A DNA stretch of 64,000 nt from Owenia fusiformis (taxonomy: Eukaryota; Annelida; Polychaeta; Sabellida; Oweniidae): contig CAIIXF020000005.1 of assembly GCA_903813345.2 (NCBI GenBank), positions 5,673,375-5,737,374 of the forward strand, read 5' to 3'. The notes under the pieces were generated by a model. The model was not told the DNA's origin. It saw only the letters and a list, made by a program, of their open reading frames with translations, and ran no database searches. This document shows, piece after piece, positions 24,084 to 36,000 of this stretch. Numbering within the stretch: the first letter of the stretch is position 1; each line of letters opens with the position of its first letter. Position numbers and translations under genes: made by a program.

Positions 24084-27000
24084 ATGTTCTTGGTTGCTTT
24101 CCTAAGCACATCAATCGTAAGTATATATATTTTTACTGCTTTTATGGTGATGTATATAACTAATATACATACATTATATATTTAACTATGAGAATATAGA
24201 CGTACACTTTTTCATGTCGCTCTTGAAAATGCAAAAGTAGTTTTTAATAGAAAGATACATAACATCGAGGAAATTTTAACGTTCATTGAAGCTGAGATGA
24301 CGTGCACGAAACTAAGACGACTCAAAAACAGACTTCTTCCGTCATGACATTATATTTTATATACTAGCTAATCAAATCACTATTATCTGTTAGTCTCAGC
24401 TACTATATGCCATTTTCATACGCTTTTCACCGACATTTTCAATGAGTATGAGATAGTATAGACCATTGTTTTTACTTAAGTTTAGTAAAATTTTGAGATT
24501 AGAGTTATTTTACAGATATCTTAAACTCGAAAAAGTATCAACATGCAAACGTGTTCATCCTTGGCCCAAGAGTAATTCATTGCAATTACATTAGCTGAGC
24601 TGCTATGAAAGCAGTGAAGGGCCGACCAGATGAAGAACCAACCTTGAAGGATGAACGTGTCGACATGGAAGTTGTTCACATGTTTTAATTGAATCCGATC
24701 TGCATTTTGAAACCTTTTATAAAACACCACCTACCAATAGGCCTATGTGAAACTCAACGCTCGATTTATTACGTGTGTTGAATATAAATACAGGGTGTCC
24801 CAAAAAAGGAAACCAGCAATAGATTGCTTATTTCTCAAATATGAATGATGATAGGAAACTTTCACAGCTACCATCTGATGGATTATGATGTCCTCTTTCG
24901 TATGATACCAAAGCTGTCTATTTTCCTTCACGGATGACTGAGTTATAAGGGATTTAAGTGACCATGTTAGAAATGAGTTTGTACCACTTTCAGCCAAGTC
25001 AATTTCACCATCATAACAAAGTGAAAAGTAACAACAAACATCAGGATATTACACATTACACATATCATATTTAACACCCCTTTTAAATCCCAATGTCCAT
25101 TCAAAGTTGTTTTAACCCCAGTGTCCTTCAACATGACCCCCATTCCTTTCAATGCAAATGTCTGCCCTTGATCTCATCGCACGTACTGCATCCCTGATGA
25201 TGTCTCTCTGTCCCCTTAGATCCTCCACTGCTGCGACAATCCTGGCCCTTAGATCATCAACGTCTCTTGGTGGTTTTGTGAAGACTTTACCCTTGAGATA
25301 ACCCCAAAGGAAGAAGTCGCAGGGTATCAGGTCTGGAGATCTCGGTGGCCACTCAATCTCGTGGTTCAAGGCGTACTCTAAACTGATCAGCAACCTGCTG
25401 AAGGCTCCCACTTCTGAGCCACTCACTTACTACGAATACTCTTTGATCTTGGGTCAGCTGCATGAATGCTTGTTCAGAAATGTGTATTTCGAATAGGACA
25501 TGGTCTTGGATAGCCATTTTAATCCCTCATTGTTCAGCCATTCATGACAGAAAAAGTGGCACAAACCAATTTCTGACATGGTCACTTAAATCTCTTAGAA
25601 CTCAGTCATCCGTGAAGAAAAATAAACACCTTTGGTATCATAAGAAAAAGGACATCATAACCTATCAGATGGTAGCTGTGAAATTTTCCTATTATTATTC
25701 ATATTTGAGAAATAAGCAATCTATTGCTGGTTTCCTTTTTTTGGGACACACTGTAGTCAAGATGAAAAGTTTTGCACCAGAATGCAGGTCAGAGGTACTG
25801 AAAAATAAAGTAATACTGAACAAGTACTGAAAATTCTTTAAAAAAAGTCAAAGACCCTATTCACATTTTTTGTGATAACGTCCACTTTCATTCCCAGATC
25901 CTGTCAATGGGGGTTGAAGGTCTGGCAGACCAACCTTCTGTTGAGGAACTGAGAAAAGAGATTGGTTTTAACATTACGCTAACTACATTTTGGGACGAAG
26001 CTGAGCGACAGAGTGCTGAGATATTCTGGGCCCAGCCTACCACAGTCAAAGAAGTAAGTAAATCACAGTACATGATCGAAAAGTTAACCAAACAGATTGC
26101 ACTGAATATGATAAACCATAATAAACAACAAACAAGACACTGCAGTGAACCAGTCCAACACCAAACCCATTCTGAGGGCCCAAACCACAGTATAGACAAC
26201 TACAACTTGCAATAGATAAGACAGAACAACGACAAGGCAGATTTGAACTTGATATTAAACAGTTGAAGGCTTAGACATTCAGAAAATATATAGGCTTATA
26301 TCGAATAATTTATTTCTTTTCAGATCCAAAAACTTGTGCTAGCGGCTAAAAAGTTTGGGTTACACGTGCGACCTGTTGGTGGAAGACATTCCTGGTCGCC
26401 ATTATTTGCGGACAGGGGTAACATAGGACTTGACTTAGCCATGTTAAAGGGAAAGAAATTCCGATTTGACAAGGTTACATTATGCCTGGCTATGGCATTT
26501 TTTATAAAGTAATCTGAACGAAAAAAATGAATTAAGGAATATGAGCTTCCCTAAACGTCCAGATAACTGCAGTATCTGAGGAACCCTTGTCTTCTGCCTT
26601 ATATACCTAAATGTATCAATCTAATGTACAAACGCCCATTAGCTTTTTAAAACTTGAGTTTTTTGTAGATTTAAAACTGTTGCTCTGCTATATATATTTT
26701 CGAAAATGTAGATTTTAAGTAGATTTATTGGGTTTAACGCCTTGCTTGTTCTTTTTCTTGTCAAGTGGTATTGTATTTCAGAAGCGAATGTTGGTGAGTT
26801 CTCTTGCCTCTGGCACAATGGAAGAATTGCATGCGTTTAACAAGAAAAATGGCGTAACAATTCCATCTGCGCCTGACCTTGGTGATATTACCCTACAAGG
26901 TACCACTGGTACCTCTGCTCACGTACGTAGAAGAGTTACATTAACAAAGCCAAAGTTAAGTTCCAATTGTAGTAATTCTCAGTCTAAATAACTCTTAAAT

Positions 27001-30000
27001 ATTTATTTTGATATATATGTATGATATTATTAGACTCCAGATGTCAATCTGGAGTCTATTGTTTTTGCCAGTATTCTTCTTTATTATTCTTATTATTATT
27101 ATTATTCTTCTACCTACGTTTTCTCAGTAACTAGAAGACATTGAGTCAAGATCTGTATATGGTCAATTTAGGTTCAGTATCTAGTTCCTCGGAAATTGGG
27201 TCAAATTTTTATCTAGGTCAGAGGTCAAGAACTAGGTCAAATCCAGTACTTTGTCACTTTTTTCGATTTTCTCGGTCGTCCTTCAATATTTTCGATCCGG
27301 GTTTTTTTCATTGTGTTCCTTTTAAAAAAGTAGGAAATCTAGGGTCGATTTAGTTTTTTGATATCTCAAACCGATTTCGAGATATCAGTGTCCGAAAACG
27401 AGGTCCAAAAAATATTTCTCCCAATCAAATGTCAAGGATATTAGTCTTATAGGAAATTTTCTCAGGATTCCGAATCTGAAAACCAAATTCGAATCAGACT
27501 TCCAGTTCGGAAGTTATGGCGTTTTGAAAACTCAAAAATCGCTAAATTTGGTGCCCATGTTAAGTCAATGGGAAAAAAGATTTTTTTGAAGTGAAAAATA
27601 CGGAATATAGACTGAGTTCAGCTTCATATAATCAAAGCCTTTAAAAGAAGGGGACCTCAAAAGCCATCTAGCTTGAAAATTTGGACACCAAAATGCCTAG
27701 GTCAAAATCTAGGTCAAATTCATAGGTTTTCCTTATTTTTTCGATTCTGACACTACACTTTAATTATATTCTTCGAAATTGTGTATACATGTAGCCAAGA
27801 ATATGCTTATAGTGTTAGCCTTTTGCCGTCAGAAAGTATTTTGACCCACTTTTGAGATATGGTGTCCGAGAAGTAGGTCAAAATAAAAAATTCTCCAAAT
27901 TTAATATATGAGTTATGTATTAAGGAAAAAATTTTGTCAGGAATCCGAATCTGCAAACCAAATTTTGATCCGACTTCCGGTTCGGAAGTTATGGCGTGTC
28001 CGAAAAGTAGGTCAAAATAAAAAATCTCCAAATTTAACATATGAGTTATGAATTAGGGGTAGAATTTTGTCAGGAATCTGAATCTGCAAACCAAATTTCG
28101 ATCCGACTTCCGGTTCGGAAGTTATGGCATTTTGAAAGCTCAAAAATCGCTAAATTTGGTGCCCATGTTAAGTCAATGGGAAAAAAAGATTTTTTTGAAG
28201 TGAAGAATACGAAATGTAGACTGAGTTCAGCTTCATATAATCAAAGCCTTTAAAAGAAGGGGACCTCAAAAGCCACATAGCTTCAAAATTTGGACACCAA
28301 AATGCCTAGGTCAAAATCTAGGTAAAATTCAAAGTTTTTTCTTATTTTTGCGATTCTGACACTACACTTTAATTATATTCTTCGAAATTGTGTATACATG
28401 TAGCCAAGAGTGTGCTAATAGCGTTAGCCTTTTGCCGTCAGAAAGTATTTTGACCCACTTTTGAGATATGGTGTCCGAAAAGTAGGTCAAAATGAAAGTT
28501 CTCCAAATTTAACGTTTGAGTTATGAATTAAGAATAGAATTTTCTCAGAAATCTGAATCTGCAAACCAAATTTCGATCCGACTTCCAGTTCCGAAGTTAT
28601 GGTGTGTCCAAAAAGTAGGTCAAAATATAAATTCGCCAAATTTAACGTATGAGTTATGAATAAGGGGTAGAATGTTGTCAGGAATCCGAATCTTTAAATC
28701 AAATTTTGATCCGACTTCAACTTCGGAAGTTATGGCGTTTTGAAATTTCTGAAAATCGATCTGATGGTATCCTGATAGAAAGTCAAGAGTAGAGAAGAAA
28801 ATATTGAAAAATTCATCCATCCATCCTTCCTATCTGATCCTATCCTTCCTATCTATCCTTCCTTCGTATCCTTTCCTTCCTATCCTTCCTATCCTCTCCT
28901 ATCATATCCTTTCTTCCTATTCTGTTCTATCCTATCCTTCTTTTTTATTCTATCCTATCGTTCCTTCCCATTATATCCTATCCTACCTTCCTATTTTATC
29001 CATCCATCTTATTCTGAATGACTCAGCTTATTCTGGATGACTCGGCTTATTTTAGATGACTGGGCTTAAAAAAGTCTAGATCTGGAGTCTGAAATTGAAC
29101 TTCGTTCAATTTCCAAAGTCTAGTTATAATTATGATATTATGATATGTAACTTACAAAATCAATATACTCAGACATGAACCTTCCTTTCTGAAAAAATCA
29201 AAACTTGAAAAGGACTCCTCACCAAGTGACCATGCAGACGACGTTCCAAAATTGAAAAAACTACTTGCATTGCTCCTTTCTCAATTTTTAAAGGCAATAA
29301 TATTTTCTACAGGGACAACCTTTTCAAGTCTTAGTAATAACATAAAAGAATGCCTATGTTCAAGTCTAATATGTAAGTTACATATTTTAGGGTTATTTAG
29401 GCTACTTTGATTTTGAGTACCGACGATTTGACCCCCAAAAATTACATTGAATAAAAAAGGATTAATCACTTCTTATTCGTTGTCAAATGCTGGCAAAGAC
29501 ATGTTGACATTTTTGACACTGACATTTTTCTCTTGACATTATTTTAGTATATATTATACACGTACACGACACTAATGCCTAAAAATTGTAAATGAATGAT
29601 AAAAACATATATTCAAACTATACTTGGGTCTTCTAAGCCTCAGTCACACCTGCTCTATGGCAACCGTACTGCTGGCGTAGCTTCCGAAAATCGTGAATTG
29701 TGAAGTAACGGCCGCCGTAGAGCAAATGTATAGTTTGAAAAGATGTTTTTATCATTAATTTACTATTTTTTGCATTTATTTTAGAGATTTTTGAAGAAAA
29801 GTTGTCAGCTTTTTATTTCTCAAATATTCAAATTTCCCGCCATTTTTCAAATAAAAGTTCATCATAAAATATTCTTCTATTCAGTGCAACATTGTCTTTT
29901 TAACACCATTCTCACTGTAGATGGTGGACAAAGGACATGCTATTTGAATATTAAGAATTGGACCGTAAGTGACCAAAATGTCCCTCAAAAACCACCTTTT

Positions 30001-33000
30001 GAAATTAAAAAAAAGTTTTACATATCACATTTTGATAACATTAGCAAATATAAGCTCCCTGGACGATCGAGCGTAGTCAGGGAGGTTACATGCTTTGTCC
30101 AATCATGCTCCATCTTCATGTACATTGGGCTCGATAATGCTCCATCTTTATGTACATTGGGTCCGATCATGCTACATGTTTATGTACATTGGGCTCGATC
30201 ATGCTCCATCTTTATGTACATTGGGTCCGATCATGCTACATGTTTATGTACATTGGGCTCGATCTTGCTGCATCTTTATGTACATTGGGTCATATGTACA
30301 TTGGGCTCGATCATGCTCCATCTTTATGTACATTTGGTCCGATCATGCTACATGTTTATGTACATTGGGCTCGATCATGCTCCATCTTTATGTACATTGG
30401 GTCCGATCATGCTACATGTTTATGTACATTGGGCTCGATCATGCTGCATCTTTATGTACATTGGTCTCGATCATGCTCCATCTTTATGTACATTGGTATC
30501 GATCATGCTCCATCTTTATGTACATTTGGCTCGATCGTGCTCCATCTTTATGTACATTGGGCTCGATCATGCTGCATGTTTATGTTTACAGGGCTCGATA
30601 ATGGAAGATGGTCCAACTGCGACGTATGTTTATGCAATTGACTTAGTTGATGGCCAAGGTAATGTGAGACAATTTAACGAGGACGATCATAAAGTGATCA
30701 TTACTGCTTGCAAGGTTCATTTAGGAATGTGCGGGATCATCTATAAAACAACAGTCAAGGTAAGATATCTTATTTAGAAACTCGACACTCATTTTACAGA
30801 CCCTTACATGCTTCTACAGGTCATCCAAAAAGTGTACCTTTTGACCATGGGCTTTCAACAGAAAGCCCATGTTTTGATCAAAACCTTGTTTCGGACATTT
30901 TTGAGAGGTTGAATTCTGAAAAATTCAGGTTTAAGTTCGTCAAATCCTGCACTGACTATTAAATGTCATTCTGATACTAAGACCATCTTTTCCTTACTTA
31001 AATGTAGAAAGGCACTAATAGTCTTGCTGCGATCTCTAACTTGGATGTTTAAATGAAAACCAAGAATAGTTTCCCGACTTGAAAGATCTAAGTGTCCCAT
31101 ACGTAATGGATTATTTGACGGTTTACACAGCCCAGTCGATATCAGTCGATCTTTAATTTGTTAATTTACTGAATATATTCTTCTTTAGGTGGTTCCCGAC
31201 AGAGTTTTTAAGTTTAGTATATCGGAAATTAAAGTTTCCGACTTAATACTGAATCAGGAGAATCGCAAAGATTTTGTGATGAGAAACTATGGGCTGTTTA
31301 CTATGTGGCTCGTCTTCAGTGGGGCTTCTGCTCGGGAGATCCAAGCTAGAGAATCTGACCCTTTACGCAGACCACCAGATAGTTGGAATCCAGCTAATGA
31401 TTTGGTCAGAGTGTGGTATGTTAGCACCATTCCAAGTAACATATATATGTTTAACATCCTGCTAAGGGGTTCAATCTTAGAAGGGTGGGATGAGAAAAAA
31501 ATCTGGAATATTGAACACTTCACAAGAAGAAAAATGTAATTTTTATAGAAGTATGCAAAAATGAGTGTTCTAAAATTAAACGGATTTCATAGTCCATATT
31601 GCAATAGTTTTTTAATTGCATGTTCACTACGGTTTTTGGATTAGATTAGATTAAAAAATCCGAAAAATTCACGTTGTTGTTACACAATTTCTATGAGTAG
31701 AAACCACTAAATGGAAAAAAGAAAATCTGATATTGGTCCTTTGTTCTGTAAGCAAGAATCCACAATGGCACATTTCAGGACAATGAATCCGGTGAACAAC
31801 GACTCTATTACCCCGGACAAAGTTTCATTTGAAGACTCCTTTCAATTAAAAGATGGCACAGTGATCACTGGTACTGCTGACTACAGGATGGCTTCTGAAA
31901 CTATCATCTTTCCAGCTTGGACAGGCACTAACGTCCATCTCAGGTCTAATGTTGCTTGGGCTACACCAGAGTCAAAAGATTTCTCAGCCAGTCAAAAAAC
32001 AATTGAGGTAAAGTTCCCTCGTTGGTCGTGTTACGTCGCCATTTTCTCGGCACTACATCGAAGCGGCGTCTGTCAGTGTGAGCTTTGAGTAGCTTTTACC
32101 ATTGATAAGTCCAGTGATTTATGTTGCTATCGCAACTCTGTCCGCTGTCACATCGAGGGTTACCGGTCACAGCAATTCGGATCAAATAATTTCGTTTTCA
32201 GAATCATGAATAAACATGCACAATGGACATGTTACAGTCCAAATATCCTTGAGTTTCTTTGTTGCATGATCTAATGAATAAGATATATAGTTTTATATGT
32301 CTCATGAGGAGTCGTCATCATATTCATTATTTTGTCTAAAATGTTTGCTCAATACCATAGAATTTCTTCGATGTCTACGAAACCGCCATTAAAAGATTGG
32401 GACTCTACACTGATTCGTTTGGGTTTTTCCGCTGGATTAGCCACAAAGATGATTGCACGTTATGCCATACAAAGGTAATGATTGCAATAAGTGTGACTTG
32501 TATTTTATTGATATTATATTAGTTTTGTAGTCGAAGCAAACTCCATTCACGATGAAACTTTCAAGACGCCATGGGGATATCATTTCAAGTCTGATCGTAC
32601 CAGTATTTGTACATCACATGACACATGTTAGCTATTAAGTAAGAAAATGTATAGAAATACGAGGGGTGATCCAAAAGTCTTGGACGCCTCGCTCTAACTT
32701 TGCTATTTTCTAATATAATTACATGAAACTTTCAGACAGTAAAGTGTGTATAAGTTTCAATAGAAAATAATATATTTTAGCTACTTTTCTAAATATTTTT
32801 TAATACCGGGTCCCTGCCACCCGGAACGGTATTTTAAAATAGCAAATCACGTCACAACTGTTATAATATGGCGAATACTTTAGGTGCAGGTGCACAACCT
32901 AACACCAGCAGGGCCGTCAGATGGGGGGGTGCGATGGGTGCGACCGCACCCCCCTTTGTCACCCCCCAAAAAAATTTGAAAAAAAAATTTGAAAAATTTT

Positions 33001-36000
33001 TTTTTTTGAAAAATTTTTTTTTTTGTAATTTTTTTTTCATTGACTCATACACTTTGAAAGTACCCAGAAAGCACCAAATAGCATCTTAAAATTATAAAAT
33101 TTTCTAGGGGTATTAACCACCCGTCACACCCCCCACAAAACAATGGAAAAGTTCTAAATTTATTTTAGAGTTTTGTCTCAGACACTTTTAAAGTGCCCAG
33201 ATATCATCAAATAGCTCCTTGAAATAGTTAGTGTTTCTGGGGGACTTACTCCCCCTCTTGCATCTTGCACTTGCATAACCCCCCCCCTCTGGCACCCCCC
33301 CCCCCCCCCTTGACCCCCCCCCCCAAAAAAAAAATTGTGATTTTCTCAAATTCTTTAATTGACTCATAAACTTTGAAAGTGCCCAGAAAGCACCAAATAG
33401 CGTCGTAAAATTGTAAAATTTTCTAGGGGTATTAACCACCTGTCACACCCCCCACAAAACAATGGAAAAGTTCTAAATTTATTTTAGAGTTTTGTCTCAG
33501 ACACTTTTAAAGTGCCCAGATATCATCAAATAGCTCCTTGAAATAGTTAGTGTTTCTGGGGGACTTACTGTACTCCCCCTCTTGCATCTTGCACTTGCAT
33601 AACCCCCCCCCCCCCTCCTTGACCCCCCCCCCCCAAAAAATTGTGATTTTCTCAAATTCTTTAATTGACTCATACACTTTGAAAGTGCCCAGAAAGCACC
33701 AAATAGCGTCGTAAAATTGTAAAATTTTCTAGGGGGAGTGGGCCACCCCTCACACCCCAAACAAAACAATGGAAAAGTTCTGAATTTGTCTTATGTATTG
33801 TCTCAGACACTTTTAAATTGCCCAGACATCATCAAATAGCTCCTTGATAAAGTTAATGATTCTGGAAGACTAACACTTACTCGCCCTCTGGCATCCCCAC
33901 TCCACCTCCCCCTCTGGCAGCCCCCCTCCCTTAACACCCCCCCCCCAAAAAAAAAAAATTGAGATTTTTTTATTGACTCATACCCTCTGAAAGTGCCCAG
34001 AAAGCACCAAATAGCATCTTAAAATTGTAAAATTTTCTTGGGAAATAGGCACTTTTAGGCACAGACACTTTTAAAGTGCCCAAACTTCATCGAATACCAC
34101 CTTGATATTGTAAATTTTGATATGGGGGACAAACACTCGCTCCCCCTCTGGCACCCGAGCGCCACCTCCCCCTCTGGCACCCCTCCCCCCCTTTGACACC
34201 CCCCAAATTTGAAAAAAATTGTGATTGTTTTTCAATGTTTTTATTGACTAATACACTTTAAAAGTGCCCAGAAGCACCAAATATCATCTTTAAATTGTAA
34301 AATTTTCTAGGAGAGTTAGCTACCCCTCACATCCCCCACAAAACAAAAGAAAATATTCTGAATTTCATGTATTGTCTCAGACATTTTTAAAGTGCCCAGA
34401 CATCATCAAATAGCACCTTGATATGGTCAATGTTTCTGGGGGACAACCCATTGCTCCCCTACTGGCACCCCACCCCACTTCACCCTCTCATCCTCTTTGA
34501 CACCCCCAAAAGAATTTGAAAAATTTCACATTTTTCTTATTGATTTACGCACAGGCGTACCAGATGGTTGCAAATTCGCTCCAAATACAACCAAATTTCA
34601 AAATTTTCCTGTGGGAGAACCCCCAGACCTCCCTGAATGCTCGGTTTTTTATTCACTCAACTCTTATTCTTGTGGTGGTGGCGTACTACTTAGAAACTTA
34701 CACTTTGTAAGTGCCCAGAAAGCACCAAATAGCATCTCAAAACTGTAAAATTTTCTAGGGGGAGTGGACCACTCCTCACACCCCCCACAAAACAATTGGA
34801 ACGTTTGGAAGTTGCCATGCATTTGTTAATTACAAACCAATATAGGGAGTAACTGACCCCCCCCCCCCCCCTCTGTCTTACGCGATTTGATTTACGCGGC
34901 AAAAAAATGACAATTTTTTTATTCTCTTTAGTAAGCTAAAAACCGCACCCCCCTTGGAGAAAAGTGTCTTACGGGCCTGACCAGTCATGATATGAGATAA
35001 CTTCCGATTTTCAGTCTGAGTATCATCTGCCATCATCATCTTCAGATATTAAGACCTACTTTTCAACATATTTTCAACGAATTGGAACACATTTTTTATA
35101 CCGTTTTACCTATGAATGGAAGACATTTATGAAATCGCCATTGCTTATGTGATACAAATGCTGCTGGAGTGCCACTCTAAACCTCATACAATGAGTAATA
35201 AAAAAATTCTTTCAAACCTCCTTTTTTCTGGAGAAAAGTAAGAAAATCACACGGAGCCATATCTAGACTGTATTGTGCATATGGTAGCTGCTCAAGGTCA
35301 ATAATAGTGAAAATATCTTGTAGTATTCTTTGTCTAACTTTGATTTCTTTCATGTTCTGCATTTCAGCAGCCATCTTGCAGCAAAAATGATACCAGAATG
35401 AGGGTTGCTTGTCTGATGTTATTTTCTTAGAATTTGACATATACGGCCATTGTCCTATGTGACATTATAGCTAAAGCACAATTAATTGGTTGCCTAGTAA
35501 CAAAGGAAGTAAACCAACATGGTTTAACATTCAAAATTCAAAGAAAGATAGTGGTCAAGACTTGCGAAACAAGTGAAATGGCGGCAACATTTAAGAATCA
35601 AAGTTGCCATGTGCGAATACCGTTCCGGGTGGCAGGGTCCCTATATTACAAACTATCTAGAAAACTACATAAAATATATCATTTCCCCTCGAAATTAATA
35701 CACAAAGTAGTTAGGTTGTTGGTCTTTATTATTGGAAAGTTTAAAGTAATTTTATCAAAAACCAACAAAATTAGAACAGGGCGTCCAAGACTTTTGGATC
35801 ACCCCTCGTATGATATACTCTCTGCTATATACACGGTGGGTCAAAAACAATGCACAAATTAAAAATGCAATAAAGCATTATTTATCCCACATGCAGAAAA
35901 TGATACGTATACACATCCTTTTGAGGATACTTTTCCCCCTTTATTTGATATTTAACAACAAAGTATAAGCAGAAACAGATTATTAGTCCATTTTAACAGT

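Larger units (their letters stand above)
32660..35808 (-). mobile_element. Mariner-like element interrupted by a hAT-like insertion
   Basis: TA at 32,658-32,659 and 35,809-35,810 flank ends reading CGAGGGGTGATCCAAAAGTC and the inverse. The terminal inverted arms are over 150 bp and share ACCGTTCCGGGTGGCAGGGT-type sequence. The end motif is very close to that of the element at 1228. The right half keeps a deleted transposase, and the interior is split by the insertion at 32,909-34,979. It lies in an oxidase A intron. Confidence 0.8.

Noticed and set aside
30095-30777. Overlapping long frames of 163-328 codons across the 32-bp array
   Set aside because: The peptides repeat one short motif in all three frames. 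The unit length is not a multiple of three and lacks stops. The only coding part is the real exon from 30,592.
32868-33769. Short frames in the C-rich tandem region
   Set aside because: Low-complexity translations of C tracts and repeat units inside a transposable element.
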